From the NCBI GenBank assembly GCA_900466605.1, contig UBMU01000009.1:124001-188000 (forward strand): 64,000 nucleotides of DNA, read 5' to 3'. The first letter of the stretch is position 1. The number at the start of each line of letters is the position of its first letter. Position numbers and translations under genes: made by a program. Source of the DNA: Hyphomicrobiales bacterium (GTDB lineage Bacteria; Pseudomonadota; Alphaproteobacteria; Rhizobiales; Rhizobiaceae). The notes under the pieces are model-generated. The model was not told the origin of the DNA, ran no database searches, and saw nothing but the letters and a program-made list of their open reading frames with translations. Shown here one piece after another: positions 31,638 to 42,234 of this stretch.

Positions 31638-32785
31638 CAGTTATCCCCCTTCTTCGCGCCGCCGAATGCCGGGTGCACGACATTACCCGCATGTGTCAGC
31701 ATCGTCGCCTTGATCAGTTCATCCTCAAGATTGAGGGCGATCGTCTTCGTCTCCTTGTTGACCATGGTCTCGAGGAAGGTGACGAGGTTCTTGGCGTAGA
31801 GAGCCGAGGCACTGGCCGCGATCCTGCCGGCCATGTTTGCATAGCCGATGACACGCACGCCATCGACATCGGCAACCTTGCCCAGCTTGACGCCTTCGAT
31901 ATTGCCGCCGCGTTCGACAGCGAGATCGACAGCAACAGCACCCGGCTTCATCGACTTCAGCATCTCGCGCGATACCAGCTTCGGTGCCGGACGCCCGGGG
32001 ATGAGGGCGGTGGTGATGACGATGTCCTGCTTGGCGATGTGATCGGCGACAAGCGCCGCCTGCTTCGCCTGGTATTCCCCAGACATTTCCTTGGCGTAGC
32101 CGCCCGCCGTCTCAGCCGCCTTGAACTCCTCGTCCTCGACGGCGATGAACTTCGCGCCCAGCGAGGCCACCTGCTCCTTGGCAGCCGGGCGAACGTCGGT
32201 TGCCGATACCGCAGCACCGAGACGACGCGCCGTGGCGATCGCCTGCAATCCGGCAACGCCGGCGCCCATGACGAAGACCTTGGCTGCCGGAACAGTGCCG
32301 GCCGCCGTCATCATCATCGGCATGGCGCGGTCATAGACTGCTGCTGCCTCGACAACGGCTTGGTAACCTGCGAGGTTTGCCTGTGAGGAAAGAACGTCCA
32401 TCGACTGCGCGCGGGTGATGCGCGGCATCAATTCCATGGCGAAGCTGGAAAGCCCGGCCTTGGCCATGGCTGCGATCGCCTCGTCGTTGCCATAGGGGTC
32501 CATGACCGCGATCACGATCGCGCCACTCTTGTAGCCGCCGATCTCTTCTTCCGTCGGGCGGCGAACCTTCAGCACCACATCGGCCACCGCAGCGGCACCA
32601 GCCGAGCCGATCCGCGCGCCGATCGCCTCGAACTCCGCATCCGGAATTTTCGACTTTGTCCCGGCTCCCGCCTCGACAACGACGTCGAGACCAAAGCCGA
32701 TCATCTTCTTTACGGTTTCAACCGACGCAGCGACGCGCGTCTCATCCCCCGTGGCTTCTTTCGCCACAAAAACAACGTTGCCCAA
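31637..32785 (-). CDS. pntA1: NAD(P) transhydrogenase alpha-1 (NAD-binding) subunit
   Basis: This 382-residue soluble subunit is related to alanine dehydrogenase. It starts with the AlaDH/PNT N-domain ([20 protein letters not shown]) and has the NAD-binding fold with [20 protein letters not shown] followed by VSATDVRP, plus the RRD/mobile-loop region. With PntA2 and PntB it couples hydride transfer from NADH to NADP+ to proton entry, supplying NADPH. It is the first gene of the operon; the 89 bp upstream separate it from the oxidase subunit IV gene on the same strand. Confidence 0.96.
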   Translation of the reverse strand: MGNVVFVAKEATGDETRVAASVETVKKMIGFGLDVVVEAGAGTKSKIPDAEFEAIGARIGSAGAAAVADVVLKVRRPTEEEIGGYKSGAIVIAVMDPYGNDEAIAAMAKAGLSSFAMELMPRITRAQSMDVLSSQANLAGYQAVVEAAAVYDRAMPMMMTAAGTVPAAKVFVMGAGVAGLQAIATARRLGAAVSATDVRPAAKEQVASLGAKFIAVEDEEFKAAETAGGYAKEMSGEYQAKQAALVADHIAKQDIVITTALIPGRPAPKLVSREMLKSMKPGAVAVDLAVERGGNIEGVKLGKVADVDGVRVIGYANMAGRIAASASALYAKNLVTFLETMVNKETKTIALNLEDELIKATMLTHAGNVVHPAFGGAKKGDN

Positions 32786-32874
32786 CCGCCCCCTCCTCCG
32801 GGTCAGTCAGCCTGCCGCAGGTTCTCCCTGCTCAGTCCGAAATTCAGTCAAAGCTCTGGAAAAGTGCGCCGCGC

Positions 32875-33099
32875 TTAACGCAGCAAAACGAGGCCAGCGA
32901 TGAAGACGATCAGCAGGACGACAACGCCGCCAAGGAAGCCGGCCCCGGTGAAGAAGCCAGCGGCCATGCCAAGCAGGAGAGCAACAAGAAACAGCGTGCC
33001 GTACTTCGCCGCAGCAAGGAACATGCTGTATGTCTGCTCGTGCTCCTTGTAGTCCATCGGCGCGCCGACCTCTGCAGGTCCCGTGTGGTGCTCGGCCAT
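32875..33099 (-). CDS. aa3-type cytochrome c oxidase subunit IV
   Basis: This 74-residue protein starts MAEHHTGPAEVGAPMDYKEH. The family pattern HEQTYSMFLAAAKYGT leads into one or two hydrophobic helices. It matches the small bacterial subunit IV of aa3 oxidase (alphaproteobacterial COX4-like family), a single-helix accessory subunit. The core oxidase genes are not in this window. ATG 33099 has a GAGGGA ribosome-binding site; the longer frame to 33117 is rejected. Confidence 0.92.
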   Translation of the reverse strand: MAEHHTGPAEVGAPMDYKEHEQTYSMFLAAAKYGTLFLVALLLGMAAGFFTGAGFLGGVVVLLIVFIAGLVLLR

Positions 33100-33229
33100 G
33101 AATATCGTCTCCCTCAAACTTCCCGGCCGGCAAGTAAAGCGGCCGTTCGACTGCCATGATTCCCTCGGTCCCGCGAGGAAATCTTCCCAGCAGAGGGATT
33201 ACACAAAGCTTTGGTAAAGCGCAATGCAT

Positions 33230-33257
33230 GAGAATGCCGCAGGCGGGCGGCATTCTC
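33230..33257. terminator. hairpin downstream of the FeeM-like gene
   Basis: A perfect 10-bp inverted repeat (33230-33239 with 33248-33257) with an 8-nt loop lies just after the stop of the FeeM-like gene and upstream of the oxidase subunit IV gene. There is no T-run, so it is a candidate terminator or RNA-stabilising element only. Confidence 0.5.
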
Positions 33258-33279
33258 AGCCAAATTCAAGCGGATGGGC

Positions 33280-34032
33280 TCATAGCGGAAGATCTGTTCC
33301 GAGATCGCCGTCTGCCATGAACCGCGCTGTCGGGATGATGGTCAGCGGCGGCAGTGTGTCATTGGGCGTACGCGAGAACATCATGCGCTGTTCGCTGGCG
33401 CTGGAGATGAAAAAGGGATAGCGCGTCAGCAGCTTGCGGCCGACCTCGATGACGTTGGTTGCCATGAGCGTCAGATCGAAGCCGTAGGTCTCGGTCATCC
33501 GGCTTGCGACGACGGTATCGGCGTAGAAGACACGTTTATAGAAGGCCGCATGCGCCGGGCGTACATGCTGCATCACACGGTCCGCGCGAAAATGCGCGGC
33601 AGCGACGATATTCGGACGCAGCGTCAGGTACGGAATCCACGGCATTTCCGTGCTGAGCTCCGGATCCGCAGCAAAGCGCGCAGGATCGATCAGGCTCAGA
33701 CCAGCATCCAGAAACGCGTCCATTTCCGCCGGAAAGATTCCGCCCGATTGTGAGACACGATGGTCCGGCGTGACGTGATGGATGCGAATCGTGCTGACGA
33801 GCTGTTCATAATAGTACAGTCCGAAAACATAGGCCTGACTGTCGAAATCAGCCTCGTCGATCATGCTTTTGGCAGCGACGGGAAGCACTTCACGGGCCTT
33901 GTAGGCCTTGTAGCGCAGGCGTTCCACCTCTTCCATATCCTCGCCGCCTTCGACTCGGCGGTATTCCACGTGGTCCATTATTTCGAGAAGTTTGCTGCTG
34001 AAATCACTCGTCTTTAAAGGGTTGTCTGCCAT
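33280..34032 (-). CDS. acyl-homoserine-lactone synthase-like / N-acyl amino acid synthase (FeeM-type) protein
   Basis: This 250-residue protein is of the GNAT-related acyl-transferase superfamily that includes LuxI-type synthases and FeeM. The N-terminal half shows the expected arrangement: VERLRYKAYKAREVLP, then DEADFDSQAYVFGLYYY and VSTIRIHHVTP. This matches the R..Y, D-x2-D and R-I pattern around the acyl-donor site of these enzymes. The C-terminal part (PNIVAAAHFRADRVMQHVRPAHAAFYKRVFYAD) is the long extension seen in FeeM-like proteins. It could acylate an amino acid or S-adenosylmethionine with a fatty acyl chain from ACP or CoA. No luxR-type gene is adjacent; it is upstream on the same strand of the cox/pnt genes and downstream of a c-di-GMP gene. 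Product unknown. Confidence 0.8.
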   Translation of the reverse strand: MADNPLKTSDFSSKLLEIMDHVEYRRVEGGEDMEEVERLRYKAYKAREVLPVAAKSMIDEADFDSQAYVFGLYYYEQLVSTIRIHHVTPDHRVSQSGGIFPAEMDAFLDAGLSLIDPARFAADPELSTEMPWIPYLTLRPNIVAAAHFRADRVMQHVRPAHAAFYKRVFYADTVVASRMTETYGFDLTLMATNVIEVGRKLLTRYPFFISSASEQRMMFSRTPNDTLPPLTIIPTARFMADGDLGTDLPL

Positions 34033-34183
34033 AGTTACCCGGTCCGCCTGTTAACGAAGCATTAATCATACGAAACCGGCGGAAGGGCAAGAATGGTGCG
34101 AAAATTTGCGTTATATTTGAATTGTTAAGGTTAACGGCGCCGCCGTGGCGAAAAAGACCCCTCGCCCCGGAAGGCGGCAGGTC

Positions 34184-36487
34184 TCATGCAACTTTCGGGC
34201 GACGACGCGGCGCCGTACGGCGGCTGAGGCTTTGCGAGAGAATTGCGATGTTCTGCGCCGGAACAGCCGGCGAGAAGACATAGCCCTGCACGAGATCAGT
34301 GGCACGATACTTGTTGAGCAGGGCCAGTTGCTCAGTGGTCTCGACACCCTCGGTGACGATCTTGAGGCCGAGCTCGCGCGCCAGGTTGACGGTGCCGCGC
34401 AGCAGCTTGAGCCGCCGACCGTCCTCGACAATATTGCGCAGGAACGATCGGTCGATCTTGACGATATCGAGCGGCAGCGTGTCGAGATAGCTGAGGCTGG
34501 AGAAGCCGGTGCCGAAGTCGTCGATGGCAATCGTGATACCGCGCGCCCTCAGTTCGGCAAGAATCGCGCGCACCGCGGCCGGTTCGTCGATCAGGCAGCT
34601 CTCGGTGATTTCCAGATGCAGCCGCGCGGGCTCGAGACGCGACGCCTCGAGCGCTTCGGAGACGACCGCTAGAATGTCCGCGTCACGCAGGTCGCGCGCC
34701 GACAGGTTGACCGAAACGGCGATATGATCGGGCCAGTTCATGCAGTCCTTGCAGGCCTTCATGAGGATGAACCGCGTGATCTCGGAAATGATACCCATTT
34801 CCTCGGCGAGGCGAATGAAGACATCCGGCGGGATCGCGCCCTTTTCGGGATGGACCCATCGCGCCAGTGCTTCGGCGCATTCGATACGCGTCCCGTCGGC
34901 TTTGAACATCGGCTGATAGGCAATACTGAGGCCCTGACTGCCGATCGCGTCACGCAGGTCCGCCTTGAGCTTCTGCTGCTCGATATAGCGACCATCCATC
35001 TCGCGTTCGAAACCGGCGATGCCGCCGCGCTGCTTCGATTTGCTCTCGAAGAGGGCGAGATCGGCCTTGATGCTCCACTCTTCCATTGCGAATGCGTCGC
35101 TTTCGAGGATCGCAAACCCAGCGCTCAGCGAAACGAGGAAGGTAACTTCATCTGCCTCGTAGTTGCCCTGAATGCTCTCATGGAAGCGGTGGATCTCGGC
35201 GTCAAGCGCCGCCATATCCCTTGCATGCGGGAAGAACAGAATGAACTGGTCACCCATCAGGCGGCCGACGATGGATTTGCCGGCCTGTTTGGCGATGCGG
35301 CTGGCGATGGCACATAGCAAGCGGTCGCCGGTGATATGACCGCGCATATCGTTGACGTGCTTGAACTCGTCGATATCGAGGACCATGAAAGCGACGGGAC
35401 CACGCTTCTTCGGATGCTTGGCCAGATATTCCTGTACCAGATGGCTGAAATACTCGCGGTTCGGCAGGCCCGTGAGCGAATCGAAACGCACCATGTGCAG
35501 GATCTTCTGCTCGGCCTTCACACGGCTCGACACGTCTTCGAAAATCAGCACCGCCCCGCCATCGGCGCGGCGGCTGGCGGAGAACTCCAGGGATAGATCC
35601 TCCGGGAAGTGAATGAGCGTGCGCGACAGGTTGCCCTCGGCAACATGTGTCATCTGGCGCAGGATGAGATCCGGCTGCGATGCATCCATGAAGCTATATC
35701 GTGCGCCATAGCGCAGCACCGCGCCGAGATCGCGGTCCTTCAGGCGCTCCGGGTCGCCGATCTTCAGAAGGTCGCAGGCCTTGCGGTTGATAACCTGGAT
35801 GCGATTATCCGGATCGACCATCACCAGGCCATGCGGCATGTTATTGAGAGCCGTATCGAAGCGATCGGCGATCATTGATATCTCGCGACGCGCAATGACG
35901 TTCTCGTACAGGAACTCACGCACGCCATTGGCCATTGCGCGTGTCGTCAGGCCGAACGGAATGAGGAAAGCCGACAGGATGGCGCGATAGAAATCGAGCG
36001 CCATCAGGCTGCAGATGATCATCGGCAGACAGCAGGCCAGCGTCTGCAGGTCGATTGCCTTTTGCGATCCATAGTTTCGGCCAACGACGGAGACCATGGA
36101 CGCCATGGTGACCGCAATGCAGGCGAGCTCGGCGAACGGATCCTGCAGGATGAAGATCGCATAGCCGCTGCCGATACCGAGAATCGCCGCCGTGGAGGCG
36201 GCGCCGACGACGTAAACCGTTTCCCAGTGCTCGATCAGTTCGCGCGACAGGCCCTGCTTGTCGACCTTGTCGAACATCCGGAATGTCACCATGCGGCCGG
36301 CGAAAACGGCAAGGAAGCCAAGCGACAGGACGACGTAGAATGGGGAGCTTGCCTTCAGGGCAACGGCGAGAAAGGCAACCACATGCACAACGACGCCCGC
36401 GACGAGTGTCATGCGATTCCCGAAAAGGGAGCTGACAAACGACAGATAAACGTCCGTAGGGACCCTGTTCGGGTTATGTGGCTTCAT
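34184..36487 (-). CDS. membrane PAS-GGDEF-EAL protein, probable c-di-GMP phosphodiesterase with degenerate GGDEF
   Basis: This 767-residue protein has, in order, about five or six membrane helices (first around MTLVAGVVVHVVAFLAVALK), a PAS domain (MPHGLVMVDPDNRIQVINRK), a GGDEF domain and an EAL domain. The GGDEF signature reads RLMGDQF, so cyclase activity is unlikely, although the domain could bind GTP. The EAL domain retains AEALARWVHP, the Asp-Asp loop IAIDDFGTGFSSLSYLD and KIDRSFL, so c-di-GMP hydrolysis is plausible. The longest frame starts at 36574. ATG 36487 with AGGGA upstream and an N-terminus MKPHNPNRVPTDVY was preferred. Confidence 0.92.
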   Translation of the reverse strand: MKPHNPNRVPTDVYLSFVSSLFGNRMTLVAGVVVHVVAFLAVALKASSPFYVVLSLGFLAVFAGRMVTFRMFDKVDKQGLSRELIEHWETVYVVGAASTAAILGIGSGYAIFILQDPFAELACIAVTMASMVSVVGRNYGSQKAIDLQTLACCLPMIICSLMALDFYRAILSAFLIPFGLTTRAMANGVREFLYENVIARREISMIADRFDTALNNMPHGLVMVDPDNRIQVINRKACDLLKIGDPERLKDRDLGAVLRYGARYSFMDASQPDLILRQMTHVAEGNLSRTLIHFPEDLSLEFSASRRADGGAVLIFEDVSSRVKAEQKILHMVRFDSLTGLPNREYFSHLVQEYLAKHPKKRGPVAFMVLDIDEFKHVNDMRGHITGDRLLCAIASRIAKQAGKSIVGRLMGDQFILFFPHARDMAALDAEIHRFHESIQGNYEADEVTFLVSLSAGFAILESDAFAMEEWSIKADLALFESKSKQRGGIAGFEREMDGRYIEQQKLKADLRDAIGSQGLSIAYQPMFKADGTRIECAEALARWVHPEKGAIPPDVFIRLAEEMGIISEITRFILMKACKDCMNWPDHIAVSVNLSARDLRDADILAVVSEALEASRLEPARLHLEITESCLIDEPAAVRAILAELRARGITIAIDDFGTGFSSLSYLDTLPLDIVKIDRSFLRNIVEDGRRLKLLRGTVNLARELGLKIVTEGVETTEQLALLNKYRATDLVQGYVFSPAVPAQNIAILSQSLSRRTAPRRRPKVA

Positions 36488-36816
36488 CCATACTTTCCCT
36501 GTGCGGCGAAACCTTAGCCGTAACCCTTTAAAAATTGATTTCGGGCAATCCATACATTTTGTGGAATTTTCCAAAACCCTAGGATGAACTTTAGCGTCTG
36601 CAATGACTTATGCATCCATTTGGTGAATTTTTCGGGGTATCTCGAGTAGCTATAGGTTGTCCTCTTGCACTGTTATTGACGCCACACGTGTCTCACGCGG
36701 CTTATACGACTATATTCCAACACGCCCCCTTTAATCTTTCAATTTGAAAAACCGTGGTCTACACCGGTGGAAAGATAAACGTGCCGCAAAAGGCGCGATA
36801 TAACAGGGGGAAAGGC
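36488..36816. promoter_or_regulatory. divergent intergenic region between the EAL gene and the TRAP permease genes
   Basis: These 329 bp are AT-rich compared with their neighbours and should contain both promoters. I find no sigma-54 site, no clear operator palindrome and no gene. Confidence 0.4.
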
Positions 36817-37356
36817 ATGCCGGCTTTGCTGACCGTCAGCCGGCTGATCGATGCGGTCAGCCAATTCATGGGCAAACTGTCCGAGTACATGGTGCTGTTC
36901 TGCTGTCTTATCAGCGCCGCCAATGCACTGATCCGCTATTCCTTCAATTACAGCTCCAACGGCTGGCTCGAGATCCAATGGTATCTCTTCGCCTTTATCG
37001 TCGTGCTCGGTGCAGCCCATACGCTGCGCATGAACGAGCATGTGCGCGTCGACCTGATCTACGGCGCGGTCTCTGACCGGGCGAGGATCTGGATCGACGT
37101 CATCGGCTTCATCGTGTTCCTGATCCCCGCCTGTCTCTTCCTGACTTGGCTCTGCTGGCCCTTCTTCCTGTCCTCCTACCTGCAGCATGAGGTCTCGGCC
37201 AACGCCGGCGGCCTGATCCGCTGGCCGGTCAAGCTCGTTCTCTTCCTCGGCTTCGGGCTGCTGACCCTTCAGGGCGTCTCGGAGTTGATCAAGAGGATTG
37301 CAGCCCTCACCGGCTACATGCTGATCGATACGAAATACGAAAAGCCGCTGCAGTAG
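36817..37356 (+). CDS. TRAP transporter small permease (DctQ type)
   Basis: This 179-residue membrane protein has four hydrophobic helices (YMVLFCCLISAANALIRY; WYLFAFIVVLGAAHTLRMNE; VIGFIVFLIPACLFLTWLCW; LVLFLGFGLLTLQGVSE). The NEHVRVDL motif after helix 2 is typical of DctQ. ATG 36817 with GGGGAAAGG upstream was preferred to 36754. It starts 16 bp before the large permease gene, and the two form the membrane part of a tripartite, sodium-driven importer. Confidence 0.95.
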   Translation: MPALLTVSRLIDAVSQFMGKLSEYMVLFCCLISAANALIRYSFNYSSNGWLEIQWYLFAFIVVLGAAHTLRMNEHVRVDLIYGAVSDRARIWIDVIGFIVFLIPACLFLTWLCWPFFLSSYLQHEVSANAGGLIRWPVKLVLFLGFGLLTLQGVSELIKRIAALTGYMLIDTKYEKPLQ

Positions 37357-37372
37357 GCCGGGAGGAACACCA

Positions 37373-38923
37373 TTGTTTGATTTCGGCATCATTCCGCCGG
37401 CCATGTTCGTGGGCATGGTTCTCTTCATGCTCTACGGCTTTCCAGTCGCCTTTTCGCTGGCTGCCGTCGGGCTTTTCTTCGGCATCATCGGCATCGCCAC
37501 AGGGCATTTCAGCGAGGCTTTCCTGCAGGCCCTGCCGTTGCGCTTCTTTGGGATCGTCTCCAACGACCTGCTGCTCGCTATCCCCTTCTTCACCTTCATG
37601 GGCGCCATCCTGGAGCGCTGCGGTCTGGCTGAAGACCTGCTCGAGGGTACCGGCAAGCTGTTTGGGCGCATTCCCGGAGGCCTCGCCTATGCGGTCATCC
37701 TGGTCGGCGCCGTGCTCGGCGCCATTACCGGCACGGTTGCGGCCTCAGTCATCACCATGGGCGTCATCTCTCTGCCGATCATGCTGCGATACGGCTACAG
37801 CCCAAGGCTCGCCACCGGCGTCATCGCCGCCTCCGGCACCATCACGCAGGTCATTCCGCCATCCCTGGTACTGGTCGTGCTTGCCGACCAGCTCGGCAAA
37901 TCGGTCGGCGACATGTATCTCGGTGCGATCGGCCCATCGATCCTGCAGGTCGCGATCTTCATGGGTTATATCCTGATCCTCTCGATTCTGAAGCCTGCCT
38001 CCATGCCGCCGCTGCCGAAGGAAGTGCGCGGCGACTTCAATTGGGCGCTGCTCTTCAAGGTGCTATCAGGGATGGTGCCCTCGATCGTGCTGATCTTCCT
38101 AGTCCTCGGCACCATCTTCATGGGACTGGCGACACCCACCGAGGCGGGCGCGCTCGGCGTCGTCGGCGCCATGGTGCTTGCCGCCATGCATCGCCGCCTC
38201 ACCTGGCCGCTGATGCAGGAAGCGATGCGCTCTACCATGCACATCACCTCCATGGTGGTGATGATCCTGATCGGCTCGACCGTCTTCAGCCTGGTCTTCC
38301 AGGGCATGGACGGCTCGCGCTGGATCGAGCATATGCTGTCGGGCATCCCTGGCGGCCCGGTCGGCTTCCTGATCTTCGTCAACATCTTCATCTTCGTGCT
38401 GGCCTTCTTCCTCGATTTCTTCGAGATCGCCTTCATCGTCATTCCGATGCTGGCGCCGGTCGCCTCCGCGCTCGGCATCGACCTGATCTGGTTCGGCGTG
38501 CTGATCTGCGTCAACATGCAGACCAGTTTCATGCACCCGCCCTTCGGCTTCGCACTCTTCTACCTGCGCTCCATCGCAGACCGCAGCGTCAAGACCTCTG
38601 ACATTTACATGGGCGCCCTGCCCTGGGTCTGCATGCAGCTGATCCTCGTCGCGATCGTGATCTTCTGGCCGCAATCGGTGACGTACTGGCTCGACAAGGG
38701 ACCGAAGGTCGATCCGAATTCGATCAAGATCGAGGTCCCCGGCTTCGGTGGCAACGGCCTGTCGCTGCCACCACTGGGAGCACCGGGCGGCGGCTCACCA
38801 CAGATGCCGGGACTGACCCTGCCGCCGCTAAACGGCCTGCCCGGCCAGCCGCCGGCACAGGCACCGGCTACACCAGCGCCCCCACCGGCAACGGATCTCA
38901 GCCAGCCGCCAAAGATCAACTGA
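37373..38923 (+). CDS. TRAP transporter large permease (DctM type) with Pro/Gly-rich C-terminal tail
   Basis: This 516-residue protein starts at TTG 37373, 7 bp after GGAGG, giving MFDFGIIPPAMFVGM. The DctM core of about 12 helices includes AVLGAITGTVAASVITMG and VIAASGTITQVIPPSLVLVV, the conserved substrate and ion region. After the last helix (about residue 440) there is a roughly 75-residue tail rich in Pro, Gly, Ala and Leu with repeated LPPL motifs, absent from short DctM proteins. Together with DctQ and the binding protein encoded opposite, it should import an organic acid. Confidence 0.94.
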   Translation: MFDFGIIPPAMFVGMVLFMLYGFPVAFSLAAVGLFFGIIGIATGHFSEAFLQALPLRFFGIVSNDLLLAIPFFTFMGAILERCGLAEDLLEGTGKLFGRIPGGLAYAVILVGAVLGAITGTVAASVITMGVISLPIMLRYGYSPRLATGVIAASGTITQVIPPSLVLVVLADQLGKSVGDMYLGAIGPSILQVAIFMGYILILSILKPASMPPLPKEVRGDFNWALLFKVLSGMVPSIVLIFLVLGTIFMGLATPTEAGALGVVGAMVLAAMHRRLTWPLMQEAMRSTMHITSMVVMILIGSTVFSLVFQGMDGSRWIEHMLSGIPGGPVGFLIFVNIFIFVLAFFLDFFEIAFIVIPMLAPVASALGIDLIWFGVLICVNMQTSFMHPPFGFALFYLRSIADRSVKTSDIYMGALPWVCMQLILVAIVIFWPQSVTYWLDKGPKVDPNSIKIEVPGFGGNGLSLPPLGAPGGGSPQMPGLTLPPLNGLPGQPPAQAPATPAPPPATDLSQPPKIN

Positions 38924-38930
38924 CAGAAAA

Positions 38931-38958
38931 AAGCCCCGGACCGAAATCCGGGGCTTTT
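38931..38958. terminator. bidirectional terminator between convergent TRAP genes
   Basis: A perfect 10-bp stem (38931-38940 with 38947-38956) has a 6-nt loop. It is flanked by an A-run on the left and TTTT on the right, so it can end both the permease transcript and the binding-protein transcript. Confidence 0.9.
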
Positions 38959-38981
38959 CATTGTCCTGATTGAACTGTCGA

Positions 38982-40130
<1,149 letters not shown>

Positions 40131-40388
40131 TCATCTCTGCCCGCAGCGATGGCGGGAGCTAAGCACGGTGTCGAATGCGTTTCAAGCACTGTCCCATTAG
40201 TCTTTGGCATCACGACGGCAATATGGTGGCGCAGCGCATTTGCATCAAAATCAGCAGGTTAGCGGCGACACCCATACGCCCTTGGCCAAGAGCGCCGCAA
40301 TTCCGCCCGCGATTGCGTCCAGACGTTGACTTCCAGGCCGTTCTCGGCTCTCACAATAGCCAGCTGCATCTTTCCGACCGGGGTTAAA

Positions 40389-41168
40389 ATGACGAAGCCG
40401 ATCGTCGCCGTTCCTGCCGATATCCGTACCTTCGACGGTGCCACATGGCACGCCGTCCAGCATCAATACGTCCGTGCCGCGTTGAACGCCGCCGGTGTCA
40501 TGGCCTTCATCATCCCTGCCTTCGAGGAAGGCTACGGAACGGACGCCATCCTGGACCGCGTCGACGGCGTTCTCGTCTCAGGCTCGGCCAGTAATGTCCA
40601 CCCGTCATACTATGGCGCGACAGCAACCGACGCCGACGGCCCCTTCGATATCGCGCGTGATGCCACAACCCTGCCGCTGATCCGCCGCGCTATCGACCGC
40701 GCCATTCCGCTGCTCGCAATCTGCCGCGGGATTCAGGAACTCAACGTCGCGCTGGGCGGCACGCTTGCCAGCGAAATCCAGAACCAGCCGGGGATATGGG
40801 ACCACCGCACGCCGGCTGAGGTTGATCGCGACAGCAAATATGCGATCCGCCAGAGCGTATTCGTCAAGGAAGGCTCTTGTATCGCCGGTATCGTCGGCCT
40901 TGGCGAGATCAAGGTAAACTCACTGCATCGGCAGGCCATTGCCAAGACTGCACCGCGCCTGCAGGTGGAGGCGGTCGCCGAAGACGGCACGATCGAGGCT
41001 GTCTCCGTGATCGATGCTCCGGCCTTTGCCGTTGGCGTCCAATGGCACCCGGAATACTGGGCCGAGACCGACAAGCCATCGAACCAGATCTTCACGGCGT
41101 TCGGCGATGCGGTGAGGAACTATGCCGCAGACAAGCTCGCCGAATCGCGGGTCAGGGCGATCGCCTGA
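40389..41168 (+). CDS. class I glutamine amidotransferase-like gamma-glutamyl hydrolase (PuuD-like)
   Basis: This 259-residue protein has a peptidase C26 / class I amidotransferase fold. The catalytic Cys lies in LLAICRGIQELN and the His-Glu pair in GVQWHPEYWAE. Such proteins hydrolyse gamma-glutamyl amides, for example gamma-Glu-GABA in putrescine breakdown. An ornithine decarboxylase gene is 12 kb away, but no other puu genes adjoin, so the substrate stays open. ATG 40389 follows GGGG; the upstream frame to 40326 has no similarity. Confidence 0.88.
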   Translation: MTKPIVAVPADIRTFDGATWHAVQHQYVRAALNAAGVMAFIIPAFEEGYGTDAILDRVDGVLVSGSASNVHPSYYGATATDADGPFDIARDATTLPLIRRAIDRAIPLLAICRGIQELNVALGGTLASEIQNQPGIWDHRTPAEVDRDSKYAIRQSVFVKEGSCIAGIVGLGEIKVNSLHRQAIAKTAPRLQVEAVAEDGTIEAVSVIDAPAFAVGVQWHPEYWAETDKPSNQIFTAFGDAVRNYAADKLAESRVRAIA

Positions 41169-41187
41169 CCGATCTGCCACTCGATCT

Positions 41188-42090
41188 TCAGCCTCGCATC
41201 GCCCATCGCAGACCGGCAGCCACGGCCATACCGAGCAAGGGCCATATCGCCCAGAACACCCCATGCCAGGTCAACAGATTGATGATGACGAGACCAATGC
41301 CGACGACGGCCAACCCGGCAATGCGCTGATCGAAACGGTTCTGGCTGCGTACCCACGCCATAGCCGAGGCGAAGGCAAGGCCAAGGAGCGGCCAGACGGC
41401 CCAGAAGACGCCCTGCCAAGACAAGAGATTGATCACGACCAACGCAAGCGCAATGACCGCGAACACACTACCCATTTTCCGTGCTTTCGGACCAAGAGGT
41501 CGACGCGTTTCTTGAGCTGCAGCTGCCGGCGATGGAAAAACGGGCGACGCCGCTGCGGCCGCCACGCCATCGCCGATCCGGACGGCATAGCTCGGCACGG
41601 CGTCGCTGACGTTCTTTACCGTCAGAGCGCCAAGAAAATCGAACCCGACGGCAACCTTGTTGCGGACCTGGTCGTAGACCGTGTTGGAAATCACGATGCC
41701 GCCGGCTGGCGCGGAGGCCTGAAGCCTGGCGGCGATATTGACGCCATCGCCATAGATATCGTCGCCCTCGGTGATGACATCGCCGAGATTGATGCCGATC
41801 CGATAGAGCATGCGTCCCTCCGCGGGCCGGGCCGCGTTCATGCCGACAAGTTCGTTCTGGACATCGACGGCGGCCCGCACCGCCTCAACGACGCTCGGAA
41901 ACTCGGCAATCAGGCCGTCGCCCCAGGTATTGATCACGCGGCCGCCATGCGCGCCGATCAGGCGCGACATCGCATCGCGCGACCACTTGAGCATGGCGAG
42001 CGTGCCCTCCTCGTCGGCACCCATCAGCCGCGTATAGTCTTGAACGTCAGCAGAGAAGATGGTCGTCAGCTTGCGTCGCATTTCGTTCAT
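41188..42090 (-). CDS. class III adenylate/guanylate cyclase with two repeated C-terminal membrane hairpins
   Basis: This 300-residue protein has an N-terminal class III cyclase domain. It contains IFSADVQDYTRL (two metal-binding Asp), WGDGLIAEF and VNIAARLQASAP, where the transition-state Asn and Arg are present, so it is probably active. A Pro/Ala-rich linker leads to two copies of a two-helix unit. The repeats share INLL-S/T-W-x-GVFWA-V/I-WPLLG and lie at about residues 215-250 and 265-298. ATG 42090 was chosen because upstream residues (to 42177) do not match the family. It probably makes cAMP at the membrane; product and trigger unknown. Confidence 0.9.
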   Translation of the reverse strand: MNEMRRKLTTIFSADVQDYTRLMGADEEGTLAMLKWSRDAMSRLIGAHGGRVINTWGDGLIAEFPSVVEAVRAAVDVQNELVGMNAARPAEGRMLYRIGINLGDVITEGDDIYGDGVNIAARLQASAPAGGIVISNTVYDQVRNKVAVGFDFLGALTVKNVSDAVPSYAVRIGDGVAAAAASPVFPSPAAAAQETRRPLGPKARKMGSVFAVIALALVVINLLSWQGVFWAVWPLLGLAFASAMAWVRSQNRFDQRIAGLAVVGIGLVIINLLTWHGVFWAIWPLLGMAVAAGLRWAMRG

Positions 42091-42234
42091 GACGCTTCGT
42101 TCCCAGTATGTGCGATCAAGCGAGGCCCGGCCGCGGTTGCAATAAACGCAGCCGCATCCCGATAGATGTATGCACAATCGACGCCCTTCAAGCCGCCCGA
42201 TCCGCCCGCCTTCACAATGGCGGTCGATCAGGCG

